The notes beneath the pieces are model-generated. The model was not told where the DNA came from. It saw only the letters and a list, made by a program, of their open reading frames with translations, and made no database searches. A program made the position numbers and the translations under genes. Below, piece by piece: positions 52,214 to 61,570 of a stretch of 64,000 nt of DNA. The number at the start of each line of letters is the position of its first letter. Positions within the stretch are counted from its first letter, which is position 1. The DNA lies in NCBI RefSeq assembly GCF_000504285.1, contig NZ_KI632511.1:8724154-8788153 (forward strand). The letters run 5' to 3'. The stretch is from Actinospica robiniae DSM 44927. Its GTDB lineage: Bacteria; Actinomycetota; Actinomycetes; Streptomycetales; Catenulisporaceae.

Positions 52214-52663
52214 CTAGGTCGCCGCCGCCACGGGGGAGCAGGCGGGACACAGGCCCCAGTAGATGACCTCGGCCTCGTCGATGGCGAAACCGTGATCGTC
52301 GGACGCGGTCAGGCACGGCGCCTCGCCCACCGCGCAGTCGACGTCGGCGACGACGCCGCACGCGCGGCACACGAGGTGGTGGTGGTTGTCCCCGACCCGG
52401 CCCTCGAACCTGGCCGGGCTGCCCGGCGGCTCGATCCGACGGATCAGCCCGGCCGCGGTCAGCGCGGTCAGGGCCTCGTAAACGGCCTGCAACGAGACGT
52501 GGCCGACGCGCTCGCGGACCCCGCCGGCGATCTCCTCGGCGTCGAGGTGCGCGCCGGCGCGGACGGTCTCGAGCAGCGCGACCCGTGCCGCGGTGACCCG
52601 CAGGCCGGCGCCGCGCAGCTGCGCGGCGGTGGTCGGGGTCGCGGACGGGCTCATGGCGGCCAC
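52214..52663 (-). CDS. furA: Fur-family regulator of katG (FurA/CatR type)
   Basis: 149 residues. Winged-helix with RLT-type GLRVTAARVALLETV and VSLQAVYEALTALTAAGLI, then DNHHHLVCRACG and a C-terminal CPAC for structural zinc. These regulators repress katG and themselves, and release on peroxide. GTG at 52663 used; the ATG at 52654 is also possible. A perfect inverted repeat (52694-52712) lies 31 bp upstream and is the likely operator. Confidence 0.9.
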   Translation of the reverse strand: MAAMSPSATPTTAAQLRGAGLRVTAARVALLETVRAGAHLDAEEIAGGVRERVGHVSLQAVYEALTALTAAGLIRRIEPPGSPARFEGRVGDNHHHLVCRACGVVADVDCAVGEAPCLTASDDHGFAIDEAEVIYWGLCPACSPVAAAT

Positions 52664-52693
52664 CCTATCTCCCTAAAGACGAACGATTCAAGA

Positions 52694-52712
52694 TAACGAG
52701 GAGTTCTCGTTA
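52694..52712. promoter_or_regulatory. Fur-type operator of the furA-katG operon
   Basis: TAACGAG-GAGTT-CTCGTTA, 7-bp perfect arms with a 5-bp spacer. Position and AT-rich arms fit a FurA/CatR autoregulatory site. Confidence 0.6.
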
Positions 52713-52797
52713 CATGAAAACCAGCTTAGTCCGGGTTCGCCGAATCGCCACCGGATGTCCACTTCCGTCACCGTCAACGTCACCTTCACCACTGCCG

Positions 52798-54648
52798 TCA
52801 CCGCCGCGCCGAAAGCGCCCGTCCGAGCCGGCTGCCGGAGGCGATGACGCCGATATGGCTGAAGGCCTGCGGGAAATTGCCGCAGAAGGCGCCGGTGCCC
52901 GGGTCGATCTGCTCGGAGAGCAGCCCGAGCGGGCTGGCCCGCGCGCACAGCGAGGTGTAGAGCTCCTCCGCCTCCTCCAGCCGGCCCTGCCCGGAAAGGT
53001 TGTCCACCAGCCAGAAGCTGCACAGCAGGAAGGCGCCCTCGTCGCCGGGCAGCCCGTCCGGCGAGTCGGTGTGCAGGTAGCGGTAGAGCAGGCCGCCGCC
53101 GGCCGAGAGCCGTTCGGCCACGGCCGCGGTGGTCGCCGTCATCCGCGGATGGTCGAACGGGACCACCCGGCGCAGCGGCAGCGCGAGCAGGCTCGCGTCG
53201 AGGCCGCCGCCGTCGCCGAGGTGCTCGGTCAGCGTCCGCGCCCGCTCGTCCCAGGCCTCGTTCAGAATCAGGTCACGAAGACTCTCGGCCTCCTGCCGCC
53301 AGTGCCGCGCCGCCTCGCGATCGCCGAGCAGCCGGGCGATCCGGCCGGCCCGGTCCATCGCCACCTGGCACATGGCCGCGGAGTAGGTGAACACCCGGCC
53401 GGCGCTGCGCACCTCCCAGATGCCCTGGTCCGGGGTGCGCCACTGCTCGCCCGCCTGGCCGGCCAGCCGGGCCAGGCTCTGCCACAGATGCGGCGGGACG
53501 TCGCCGCCGCCCTCCACCCACTGATACGCGCAGTCCAGCACCTCGCCGTAGACGTCGTGCTGCACCTGGTCGGTCGCGCCGTTGCCCCAGCGCACCGGCG
53601 CCGAGCCGCGGTAGCCCTCGAGATCGTGGTCCACGACCTCGTCCGGCACCGGCTCTCCGGTCAGCGTGTACATGATCCGCGGGCCCTCGCCGGCCTCGAA
53701 CGCGTCGAGCACCCAGCCGAGGAACGCGTCCGCCTCGCCGCCGAAACCGATGCGGCGCAAGGCGAAGACGGCGAACGCGGCGTCGCGCACCCAGGCGTAG
53801 CGGTAGTCCCAGTTGCGCACGCCGCCGATCGGGGCCGGCAGCGAGGAGGTCGGCGCGGCCACCAGCGAGCCGTTCGTCCAGTCGTCGCAGAGCTTCAGGG
53901 TGACCGCCGAGCGGCGCACCATGCTTTCTTGAGGGCCCTGATAATCGAACCCGGACATCCAGCGCCGCCAGGCGCGCTCGGTGCTGCGCACGGTGGTCTC
54001 GGCCTCGAACCGATGGTGCCGGTGCGCCCGCGCCCAGGACAGGCACAGGCTGACCGACTCGCCCTGTTCGAGCTCGTACACGCCGTGCGTGCCGTCCGGC
54101 TCCCCGGTCCCGACCCCGCCGAGCGGCCGGTCTCCGCGCAGGTGCAGCCGCATCCCCGGCCGTTCCGGCAGACGCAGTTCCACCCCGCTGAACAGCGGCC
54201 GTGCCTGCGCCCCGCCCAGCGGTTCGATCGCGTACCTCAGCCGCACCCGCCCGGAGAGCACTAGGGCCGTGCGCACCAGTTCCCCGCGTCCGGCCGGGAC
54301 GTCGTCGGACAGGTCCGCGCCCGCCCGCAGCGTCATCACGTCGGTGATCCGCACCGTGCCGGAGGCGCAGCGGAACTCGGTGTCGAGCACGGCCGTGTCC
54401 GGCCGGTAGAGCTGCCGGGTCTCGAACGGTTCGTCCGGCGCGAAGGTGAACGCCCCGCCGCGGGCGTGGTCGAGCAGGCCGCAGAACACGGGGCGGGAAT
54501 CGAACCGGGGCAGGCACATCCAGGACACCGCGCCGTCCCGCCCGACCAAAGCGGCCGCCGCCCCGTCGCCGATCAACCCGTGATCTTCCAGCGGCAGATA
54601 GCCACCGGCTCGGCGGATCGGCTGGAACGGCGGGTCCGGATCGAGCAT
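52798..54648 (-). CDS. GH15 family glycoside hydrolase (glucoamylase/trehalase-like)
   Basis: 616 residues. N-terminal super-sandwich (YLPLEDHGLIGDGAAAALVGRDG, SWMCLPRFDS), then the (alpha/alpha)6 barrel: IGGVRNWDYRYAWVRDAAF, catalytic Glu region EGPRIMYTLTGE, WGNGATDQVQHDVYGEV, and the second Glu in LLSEQIDPGTGAF. Mycobacterial trehalases belong here, so together with TreY-TreZ in the window it may handle trehalose turnover, though glucoamylase activity is equally possible. ATG at 54648. Confidence 0.85.
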   Translation of the reverse strand: MLDPDPPFQPIRRAGGYLPLEDHGLIGDGAAAALVGRDGAVSWMCLPRFDSRPVFCGLLDHARGGAFTFAPDEPFETRQLYRPDTAVLDTEFRCASGTVRITDVMTLRAGADLSDDVPAGRGELVRTALVLSGRVRLRYAIEPLGGAQARPLFSGVELRLPERPGMRLHLRGDRPLGGVGTGEPDGTHGVYELEQGESVSLCLSWARAHRHHRFEAETTVRSTERAWRRWMSGFDYQGPQESMVRRSAVTLKLCDDWTNGSLVAAPTSSLPAPIGGVRNWDYRYAWVRDAAFAVFALRRIGFGGEADAFLGWVLDAFEAGEGPRIMYTLTGEPVPDEVVDHDLEGYRGSAPVRWGNGATDQVQHDVYGEVLDCAYQWVEGGGDVPPHLWQSLARLAGQAGEQWRTPDQGIWEVRSAGRVFTYSAAMCQVAMDRAGRIARLLGDREAARHWRQEAESLRDLILNEAWDERARTLTEHLGDGGGLDASLLALPLRRVVPFDHPRMTATTAAVAERLSAGGGLLYRYLHTDSPDGLPGDEGAFLLCSFWLVDNLSGQGRLEEAEELYTSLCARASPLGLLSEQIDPGTGAFCGNFPQAFSHIGVIASGSRLGRALSARR

Positions 54649-54777
54649 CGGGCTTCCTGTCGGCGGCGGTCAGCGCGGACGGGCGGTCCGCTCGTCCCAA
54701 AGTGCACCGCGCCGCCGGGCCCGGCTGCCCGGGTGGACCGTCCGGGTCAGCGGGCGGTGGACGCGGCCGCCGCCCGC

Positions 54778-55323
54778 TCAGCCGCCGCTCGGCCGCCGCG
54801 GCCCGGCGAAGTCCTCCGGGGTGATCCGGCGCAGCTCCCGGCGCAGCTTGCGCGGCGAGGCCGGCGGCGCCACCAGCAGCACCGGCGCGCGGGCGCCGGC
54901 CGCGGCGCAGCGGCGCACGTGCCCGTGCAGGAACCGGGCCAGCCGGCCCCGGCCGCCGGCGCCGAGCACCAGCAGGTCCCCGGACTGGTCGGCCAGCGCG
55001 TTCAGCGCGAACGCGGCGGGTGCGCGCACCACTATCCGTTCCACCGCGACGTCGTCCGGTATGCCGCCCGCGGCCGCGATCGACGCCTGCAGCCGTTCCT
55101 CGGCCCGCAGCGCCCAGAGCGCGGCCAGCCGGGGCTCCGGTGCCATCCGGTAGACGGTCTCGCCGCCCGGGGGCTCCCAGGCCAGCACCGGAACGAGGAC
55201 GCTGCGGGTGCAGCGGGCCTCGTAGACGGCCCGGCGCAGCGCCGCGGCGCTGCTGGCCGAACCGGTCACCCCGACCACCACGCGGGCGGGGCGCACCACG
55301 GGGGATAGGTCCGTTTCGTTCAT
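54778..55323 (-). CDS. universal stress protein (UspA) family
   Basis: 181 residues, single Usp domain. VVVGVTGSASSAAALRRAV matches the first strand and the ATP-binding Asp position is Thr here. The ATP signature G-x2-G-x9-G appears as LGAGGRGRLARFLHGHV. A C-terminal basic tail (PRKLRRELRRIT) is extra. Likely a nucleotide-binding stress response protein. ATG at 55323. Confidence 0.8.
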   Translation of the reverse strand: MNETDLSPVVRPARVVVGVTGSASSAAALRRAVYEARCTRSVLVPVLAWEPPGGETVYRMAPEPRLAALWALRAEERLQASIAAAGGIPDDVAVERIVVRAPAAFALNALADQSGDLLVLGAGGRGRLARFLHGHVRRCAAAGARAPVLLVAPPASPRKLRRELRRITPEDFAGPRRPSGG

Positions 55324-55461
55324 AGTTTCCAGTATTCGAGCGACAGCGCCGCCCGCACAGTGGCACTATTGCCGTAGGCCCATAAGATCCTGCCAGCCGG
55401 GGCCGTGGCGTCCGCATGCTGGACGGCCGGGGCCCGTCGACACCGCTGATGGGAGGTCGTC

Positions 55462-56463
55462 ATGCTCAAGACCGTCGCGGCCGTGGTGATGGAAGGCTCG
55501 GCCGCCTTCGAGCTCGGCGTCGCGTGCGAGGTCTTCGGGATCGACCGAACGGCCCATGGGGTGCCCCGCTTCGACTTCCGGGTGTGCGCGCAGGAGCCCG
55601 GCCGTCCGATCGGCTCCACCGGCGTCGGCGTCCTCGCGCCGTACGGTCTCGACGGCGTCGTCGGCGCGGACGCGGTGATCGTGCCGGCCGTGGCCGGGCC
55701 GCCCGAGGGCTTCCCCGAGCCGGTGCTCGAGGCGCTGCGCACGGCGGCGCGGGCCGGGGCCACGCTGGTGTCGGTCTGCTCGGGCATCTACCCGCTGGCC
55801 GAGGCCGGGCTGCTCTCCGGCATGCGCTGCACCCTGCACTGGAAGCAGGTGGCGGACTTCGCCCGGCGTTTCCCCGACGTCAAGCTGGACCCGGACGTGC
55901 TGTTCGTGGACGAGGGCTCGGTGATCACCAGCGCGGGCACCGCGGCCGGCATCGACGCCCTGCTGCACCTGGTGCGCCGCGAGCTCGGCACCGCCGTCGC
56001 CAACGAGATCGCCCGGCAGATGGTGGTCGCCCCGCAGCGCGACGGCGGCCAGCGCCAGTTCGTCTCGCTGCCGGTGCCGGAAGAACCCTGCGACAGTCTG
56101 CAGCCGGTGCTGGACTTCATGATCGAGCATCTCGGCGGGCAGTTCGACGTCGCCCGGCTGGCCCGGCTGGCCGCGATGTCGGAGCGCACCTTCGCCCGCC
56201 GCTTCGTCGCCGAGACCGGCACCACGCCGCTGCGCTGGCTCACCACCCAGCGCATCCTGCACGCGCGCCGGCTGCTGGAGGAGACGACGCTGAGCGTCGA
56301 GGAGATCGCAGGGTCCTGCGGCCTGGGCTCCGGCGCCCTGCTGCGCCACCACTTCCGCCGCGTGGTCGGTCTCACCCCGGCCGACTACCGCAAGTCCTTC
56401 CGGGTCGAGGCGGCCGGCGCCCTAGACCGGCACCGAGAAGGTCCCAGCCGCCGGACGGCCTGA
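55462..56463 (+). CDS. GlxA-family AraC-type transcriptional regulator
   Basis: 333 residues. N-terminal DJ-1/PfpI-like domain (EGSAAFELGVACEVFGIDR, VSVCSGIYPLAEAGLLSG with the nucleophile-elbow Cys, TLHWKQVADFARRFPDV), C-terminal AraC double HTH (ARLARLAAMSERTFARRF, VEEIAGSCGLGSGALLRHHF). Activator of nearby catabolic or transport genes in this family; the MFS gene 37 bp downstream on the same strand is a candidate target. ATG follows GGGAGG. Confidence 0.9.
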   Translation: MLKTVAAVVMEGSAAFELGVACEVFGIDRTAHGVPRFDFRVCAQEPGRPIGSTGVGVLAPYGLDGVVGADAVIVPAVAGPPEGFPEPVLEALRTAARAGATLVSVCSGIYPLAEAGLLSGMRCTLHWKQVADFARRFPDVKLDPDVLFVDEGSVITSAGTAAGIDALLHLVRRELGTAVANEIARQMVVAPQRDGGQRQFVSLPVPEEPCDSLQPVLDFMIEHLGGQFDVARLARLAAMSERTFARRFVAETGTTPLRWLTTQRILHARRLLEETTLSVEEIAGSCGLGSGALLRHHFRRVVGLTPADYRKSFRVEAAGALDRHREGPSRRTA

Positions 56464-56500
56464 CGGGGAAACGGCGCTGGCGTGGGATGATGCCGCTGCC

Positions 56501-57925
56501 ATGGACATGCACGCGCACGATCAGCCCCTCCCGACCGTCCCCGAGACCGACTCCGCGACCGACCCGATCGCCGCCGTGCCGCCCGGCGCCGAGCGCGCGC
56601 ACCCCGTCCTACCGCACACGCCGATGCGCGCCTGGATCATGTGGCTCGGCGCCGTGGCCGTCTACCTGGTGGCCGTGTTCAACCGCAGCAGCCTCGGCGT
56701 GGCCGGCCTCGACGCCGAGCACCGCTTCGGCATCAGCGCCTCCGCGCTCTCCACCTTCTCGATGCTGCAGCTGCTGGTCTACGCCGGCATGCAGATACCC
56801 GTGGGCCTGCTCATCGACCGGCTCGGCCCGCGCCGCATGCTGATCTCCGGGCTGAGCGTGATGTGCGCCGCCCAGGCCTGCTTCGCCGCCGTCCCGTCCT
56901 TCGGCCTCGCCCTCGCCGCCCGCGGCCTGCTCGGCTGCGGCGACGCCATGGTGTTCATCAGTGTGCTGCGGATCGTCGCGGCCTGGTTCCCCACCCGCCG
57001 GGTGGCGCTGCTGACCCAGCTCACCTCGCTCACCGGCGCGGCCGGCGGCATCGCCAGCACCTGGCCGCTGGCCTGGGCCCTGCGCACCTTCGGCTGGAGC
57101 GGGACGTTCCTCGGCATCGCCGGAGCCGGGCTGTGCGTGCTCGTGCTGCCCACCCTGGTCGTGCGCGACACGCCGGAGACCGCCGCCCCGCGCGTCCCGC
57201 GGCCGCGCCCGGACGCTCCGCGCGTCCGGGTGCGCACGCAGATGCGCGAGGCGTGGGCCCGGCCGCATACCCGGCTCGGGCTGTGGGTGCACTTCACCAC
57301 CGGTTTCCCCGGCGCCGTGTTCAGCCTGCTGTGGGGCTATCCGTTCCTGGTGCAGGGCGAGGGCGTCGACGCGGGCACGGCCAGCGGCCTGCTCACCCTG
57401 TTGATATGCGCGGGTATGGGCATATCCTTCGGCTTCGGCGTCCTGCTCACCCACCGCCCGCAGCAGCGGATCCCCTACGCCCTGGCCGTGATCGGCGTCA
57501 CCGCCGGCGCCCTGGCCGCCGTGCTGCTGTGGCCCGGCCGCGCGCCCGGCTGGCTGCTGGTCGTCCTCATCTGCGCCTACGCGACGAACGGCGGAGGCTC
57601 GATGATCGCCTTCGACATCGCCCGCAGCGCCAACCCGCCGGAGAGCCTGGGCACCGCCTCCGGCATGGTCAACGTCGGCGCCTTCATCGCCTCCGCGATC
57701 ACGTTGCAGGCGACCGGATTCCTGCTCGACCGCACCGGCGCCGGCCACGCGCTCACCGCCGCCGCGGCGCTGGACGGCTACAAGACGGCCTTCTGCTTCC
57801 CCTTCGTCCTGCTCGCACTCGGTACGGTGCAGATCCTGCGCCTGTCCCGCGCCGCCGGCGAGTTCACCGCCGCTCCGCGCCCGCGAGCACTTCGCCGATC
57901 GCCGTCAGCAGCGCCGACGTCGTGA
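56501..57925 (+). CDS. MFS transporter
   Basis: 474 residues with 12 predicted helices. First helix with FNRSSLGVAGLDAEHRFG, motif A as GLLIDRLGPRRMLI, RGLLGCGDAMVFISVLRIVAAWF, and C-terminal GTASGMVNVGAFIASAIT. It resembles the NarK/ProP-type or organic-anion MFS groups of actinobacteria; substrate unknown. It starts 37 bp after the GlxA-type regulator. Its end overlaps the convergent hybrid histidine kinase by 62 bp. Confidence 0.85.
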   Translation: MDMHAHDQPLPTVPETDSATDPIAAVPPGAERAHPVLPHTPMRAWIMWLGAVAVYLVAVFNRSSLGVAGLDAEHRFGISASALSTFSMLQLLVYAGMQIPVGLLIDRLGPRRMLISGLSVMCAAQACFAAVPSFGLALAARGLLGCGDAMVFISVLRIVAAWFPTRRVALLTQLTSLTGAAGGIASTWPLAWALRTFGWSGTFLGIAGAGLCVLVLPTLVVRDTPETAAPRVPRPRPDAPRVRVRTQMREAWARPHTRLGLWVHFTTGFPGAVFSLLWGYPFLVQGEGVDAGTASGLLTLLICAGMGISFGFGVLLTHRPQQRIPYALAVIGVTAGALAAVLLWPGRAPGWLLVVLICAYATNGGGSMIAFDIARSANPPESLGTASGMVNVGAFIASAITLQATGFLLDRTGAGHALTAAAALDGYKTAFCFPFVLLALGTVQILRLSRAAGEFTAAPRPRALRRSPSAAPTS

Positions 57926-59810
57926 ACGGCTTGTGCAGCAGCGCCATCCCCGCCGGCAGCGGCTGGTCGCCCGGCAGCGTGCCCGCCGCGTAGCCGGACA
58001 TCAGCAGCACCGGCAGGGTGTGATCCACGGCGCGGACCGCGTTGGCGAGTTCGATCCCGGACATACCCGACATCACCAGGTCGGTCAGCAGCGCGTCGAT
58101 CGAGTCGGCCGACTCGGTGTAGATCCGCAGCGCGTCCTGCGGCGCCGCCACGCTGATCGTCCGGTATCCGTTGCGGCCGGCCATCAGGCACACCAGGTCG
58201 CGCACCGCGTCGTCGTCCTCGACCACGAGCAGCGTCTGCCCGCGGCCGTCTTCGGGTGCGGGTTCCTCGGCTCGCCCCGACTCGGCCGGGCACTCGACCG
58301 CCGGCAGGTCGATCCGCACCACCGTGCCGCGGTCCGGTTCCGAGCTCAGGCTGATCTCGCCGCCGGCCGCCTTGACCACCCCGTACGCGGAGGAGAGTCC
58401 CAGGCCGGTTCCGGCTGACGCGTCGGTGGTGAAGTACGGCTCGAAAGCGTGCTTGCGTACCTGGTCCGGCATCCCGGTGCCGGTGTCGGACACGCTCAGG
58501 CGCACCATCGGCCCGGACGGCTCGGCCCCGTCCTCGCCGCTCTCGCCGTCCGGCTCCACGTTGCCGGTCTCGATGACCAGCCGCCCGCCCGAGGGCATGG
58601 CCCGGCGCGCGTTCGAGACCAGGTTGAGCAGCAGCCGCTCCAACTCGCTGCGGTCGATCCGGATCGGACGCAGGTCCGGCGCCGCCCGCGTGACGAACTC
58701 GACGTCCTCGCCGATCGCCCCGCGCAGCACCCGCTCGGTCTCGGCCACCACCGCGTTGGCGTCGAGGATCTCCGGGCGCAACGGCTCCTGCCGGCTGAAC
58801 ACCAGCAGCTGCCGGGTCAGCCCCGCGCCGCGCTCGGACAGCGTGCGGATCAGCTCCAGGCCCGGGCGGTGCGGGCTGTCCGCCGGCAGTTCGCCGAGTG
58901 CCAGGTCGGTGTGGCCGAGGATCACCGCGAGCAGGTTGTTGAAGTCGTGCGCGATCCCGCCGGCCAGCCGGCCCATCGACTCGAGCCGCTCGGCCTGGCG
59001 CAGCTGCTGCTGCAGGGCGTCGCGTTGGTGGTCGGCGCGCACTCGGTCGGTGATGTCGCGCAGGATCCCCTCCACGGTGATCACGCGCCCGTCCTCGTCG
59101 CGCAGCGCGACCGCCCGCTGCTCGGTCCACGCGTCCCCGCCCTCCGGCCGCGGCCAGCGCACCACCAGCGGACGCGGGTTCGGCGAGTGCCAGGCGGCCC
59201 GCAGCGCGGCCTGGTCCTCCGGCGCGGCCAGGCCGAAGAGCCTCTCCGGGTCACCGCACAGCTCCCGCGGATCCCGGCCGAACACCGCCTGCGCGGCCGG
59301 GCTGAGGTATTCGACCTCTTCCACCGGGTGCAGGCGGTAGCGGAACATCACGTCCGGCGAGTGGTCGGCGAACAGCCGGAAGCGCTGTTCGCTCAGCCGC
59401 CGGGTCGCCTCCGCGGCCCGCCACTCCCGCCGGTGCTCGGCCTGCCGCAGCTCCCGGCGCACCACCTCGACCAGCCGGGCCGGCTGGTCCTTGAGCACGA
59501 AGTCGTGCGCGCCGGCCCGCATCAGCGCGGCCGCGGACTCCTCGCCGATCCGTCCGCTGACCAGGATGAACGGGAGGTCCAGTCCGCTGGCCTGGACCAG
59601 CTCGAGCGCGTCCTCGGCGCCGAAGCCCGGCATCCAGTAGTCGGAGATGACCAGATCGGGGGTGCGCGCCCGCAGCGCCTCGCGGGCAGTGTCCGCGTCC
59701 TCCACCCGCTCGTAGTCCAGCTCCACCCCGCCGCGGCGCAGCCGGGTGGCCGCCAGCAGCGCGTCGTCCTCGCTGTCCTCGCAGATCAGGATCTTGATGG
59801 GGGCGGTCAT
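57864..59810 (-). CDS. hybrid sensor histidine kinase, REC-PAS-HisKA-HATPase-REC
   Basis: 648 residues. Domain order: REC1 about 5-125 with phosphoacceptor Asp57 (VISDYWMPG), PAS about 140-260 (FRLFADHSPDVMFRYRL), HisKA with His288 (GGIAHDFNNLLAVILGH), HATPase about 385-505 (NLVSNARRAM, SDTGTGMP, GTGLGLSSAYGVV) and REC2 about 525-645 with Asp577 (LLTDLVMSGMSG). All catalytic residues look intact. It starts immediately after the single-domain regulator gene, no gap, so the pair is one operon. It is a soluble input-processing hub; the input signal is unknown. Confidence 0.92.
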   Translation of the reverse strand: MTAPIKILICEDSEDDALLAATRLRRGGVELDYERVEDADTAREALRARTPDLVISDYWMPGFGAEDALELVQASGLDLPFILVSGRIGEESAAALMRAGAHDFVLKDQPARLVEVVRRELRQAEHRREWRAAEATRRLSEQRFRLFADHSPDVMFRYRLHPVEEVEYLSPAAQAVFGRDPRELCGDPERLFGLAAPEDQAALRAAWHSPNPRPLVVRWPRPEGGDAWTEQRAVALRDEDGRVITVEGILRDITDRVRADHQRDALQQQLRQAERLESMGRLAGGIAHDFNNLLAVILGHTDLALGELPADSPHRPGLELIRTLSERGAGLTRQLLVFSRQEPLRPEILDANAVVAETERVLRGAIGEDVEFVTRAAPDLRPIRIDRSELERLLLNLVSNARRAMPSGGRLVIETGNVEPDGESGEDGAEPSGPMVRLSVSDTGTGMPDQVRKHAFEPYFTTDASAGTGLGLSSAYGVVKAAGGEISLSSEPDRGTVVRIDLPAVECPAESGRAEEPAPEDGRGQTLLVVEDDDAVRDLVCLMAGRNGYRTISVAAPQDALRIYTESADSIDALLTDLVMSGMSGIELANAVRAVDHTLPVLLMSGYAAGTLPGDQPLPAGMALLHKPFTTSALLTAIGEVLAGAERR

Positions 59811-60248
59811 CTACAGCGTCCCCGGATCCGGGCACGGCTCGTTCACCCCGAGCCAGTACGACGCCAGGGTCTGGATCAGCTCGGTGAAGCCGGCGAACGA
59901 GACCGGCTTGCACACGAAGCTGTTCGCGCCGGCCAGATAGCAGTTGAGGATGTCGCGCCGCTCCCGCGAGGTGGTCAGCACGACCACCGGGACCAGCGAG
60001 GTGCGCGCGTCCGCCCGCAGCCGCCCGAGCACGTCGAGGCCGCTGATCTTGGGCAGGTTGATGTCGAGCAGCACCAGCGCGGGCTTGAGCCCGCTCCGGC
60101 CGTCCTCCGGCAGCAGGAGGGTCAGGCACTCCTCGCCGTCGGTCGCGGCCACGATCTCGTTCTCGAAGCCGTTCTTGGCGAACGCCCGGCGGGTGAGCAG
60201 GACGTCGTCCGGGTTGTCCTCGACCAGCAGGATCGGCGCGTCGATCAC
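59811..60248 (-). CDS. single-domain response regulator (Rcp1-like)
   Basis: 145 residues, REC only. Acidic triad NPDD near residue 12-15, phosphoacceptor Asp62 (LVLLDINLPKISG), Thr in VLTTSRE, Lys in VCKPVSF. The longer loop between strands 2 and 3 and the FTELIQTLASYWL tail resemble cyanobacterial Rcp1-type regulators, partners of phytochrome-type kinases. It is adjacent to the hybrid kinase, probably exchanging phosphate with it. Confidence 0.9.
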   Translation of the reverse strand: MIDAPILLVEDNPDDVLLTRRAFAKNGFENEIVAATDGEECLTLLLPEDGRSGLKPALVLLDINLPKISGLDVLGRLRADARTSLVPVVVLTTSRERRDILNCYLAGANSFVCKPVSFAGFTELIQTLASYWLGVNEPCPDPGTL

Positions 60249-60464
60249 GGCAGCTCACCCCGGACCCCGGGCATGATCTCTGCCGTGCGCTCACGCATCG
60301 CTTTCCGCCTTGTCGCGACGGGGAACCTCGGTCGCCTCCATCGTCAGGCGGCCTGATCGCCGCGGCAACCGGGAAGTCTTGAGCAGAACCTGACCGGGAC
60401 CACACCCGCGCTTTCGCCTCCCGGCCGAGGCTGGTTCACCGGGGGTGAGCGAAAGGTGGGCACG

Positions 60465-60839
60465 ATGCGCGAGGCGCGCGGTGCCCGTGCGAGGCCGGCC
60501 GTGGACGCCGAGCGGCTCGGCCGGGTGCGGGCCGAGGTGGGCGAACAGGCGGTTCGCCGCTACGCCCGCGCCTACCTGGACCTGCTCTGGCCCCGGATCG
60601 AGCGGATCGAGCAGGCGATGGCCGCGGCCGAGGCCGGCGAGGCCCGCCGGATCATGTTCGACCTGCGGGTGAGCAGCGAGATGCTGGGCGTCGCCGAGCT
60701 GCCCGGCATGATCGCCGAGCTCGAGTCCTCGCCGCAGACCTGGCTCGCCGCCGGCACGGCCCGGTTGCGCCGCGAACGCCGGGAGGCCAAGCGCGTCGAA
60801 GACGAACTGCCGCCGCTGCTCGGGCTGCTCGGGGTGTGA
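60465..60839 (+). CDS. Hpt-like protein lacking the phospho-accepting histidine
   Basis: 124 residues, all helical. The core RRIMFDLRVSSEMLGVAEL aligns with the Hpt motif AH-x-LKGSS-x-x-LG, but the His position is Phe65 and the Lys is Arg68. If the alignment holds, it cannot carry phosphate and may instead dock receivers. ATG at 60465 chosen since GAAAGG lies 9 bases upstream; a GTG at 60456 has no spacing for a ribosome site. Flanked on both sides by response-regulator genes. Confidence 0.6.
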   Translation: MREARGARARPAVDAERLGRVRAEVGEQAVRRYARAYLDLLWPRIERIEQAMAAAEAGEARRIMFDLRVSSEMLGVAELPGMIAELESSPQTWLAAGTARLRRERREAKRVEDELPPLLGLLGV

Positions 60840-60848
60840 CCTGGCAGG

Positions 60849-61568
60849 TCAGGGCGCGCCGAAGCGGTACCCGACGCCGCGCACGGTGTGCACCCAGTGG
60901 CCGCTCTGCGCGCTCTCGCCGAGCTTGTGCCGCAGGTTCGCCACGTGCACGTCGATCACGTGGTCGTCGCCCGGCCAGTCGGTGCGCCAGACCCGGCGCG
61001 CCAGCGTGTCGCGCTCCCACACCCGGCGCGGGCGGCTCATGAAGGCCTCCAGCAGGTCGAACTCCGTTCGGGTGAGTTCCACCGGCTCGCCGGCCAGGGT
61101 GACCTCGCGGCTCTCCCGGTCCAGCAGCAACTCGCCGATCCGCAGCACCGCCCCCTCGCTCGGCTGTTCGGGCGCTCCCGGGTCGGCCAGCCGCGGTCGG
61201 CGGAACATCGCCCCCACGCGTGCACGCAGCTCGCGCGGCGAGAACGGCTTGCCCAGATAGTCGTCCGCGCCGACCTCGAGACCGATCAGCCGGTCGGTCT
61301 CCTCGGCCCGCGCGGTCAGCATGATGATGTAGGCGTTCGTCATGTTCCGCAGCTGCCGGCAGACCTCGATGCCGTCCATGTCGGGCAGGGTGAGATCCAG
61401 CGTCACCACGTCGGGCGTGCGCTGCCGGGCCTGCTCGAGCGCGCTCGCGCCGGTCCCGGCGCCCACCGGCTCGAAGCCGGCCTGCCGCAGGGTGTCGCAC
61501 AGCAGCATCCGGATGTCCGGGGCGTCCTCGACGACCAGGGCCATCCGCGGCTGCTCGGCCTGCGCCAC
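60849..61568 (-). CDS. OmpR/PhoB-type response regulator
   Basis: 239 residues. REC with Asp58 (VVTLDLTLPDMDG), Thr/Lys in IIMLTARAEE and GKPFSPRE. The winged-helix domain follows (ELTRTEFDLLEAFMSRP, HVANLRHKLGES, VRGVGYRF). It binds DNA as a dimer upon phosphorylation. Its start codon is 2 bp after the isolated HisKA gene stop, so the two are co-translated, which is the arrangement of a kinase/regulator pair though the ATPase domain is missing. Confidence 0.92.
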   Translation of the reverse strand: MAQAEQPRMALVVEDAPDIRMLLCDTLRQAGFEPVGAGTGASALEQARQRTPDVVTLDLTLPDMDGIEVCRQLRNMTNAYIIMLTARAEETDRLIGLEVGADDYLGKPFSPRELRARVGAMFRRPRLADPGAPEQPSEGAVLRIGELLLDRESREVTLAGEPVELTRTEFDLLEAFMSRPRRVWERDTLARRVWRTDWPGDDHVIDVHVANLRHKLGESAQSGHWVHTVRGVGYRFGAP

Positions 61569-61570
61569 GG

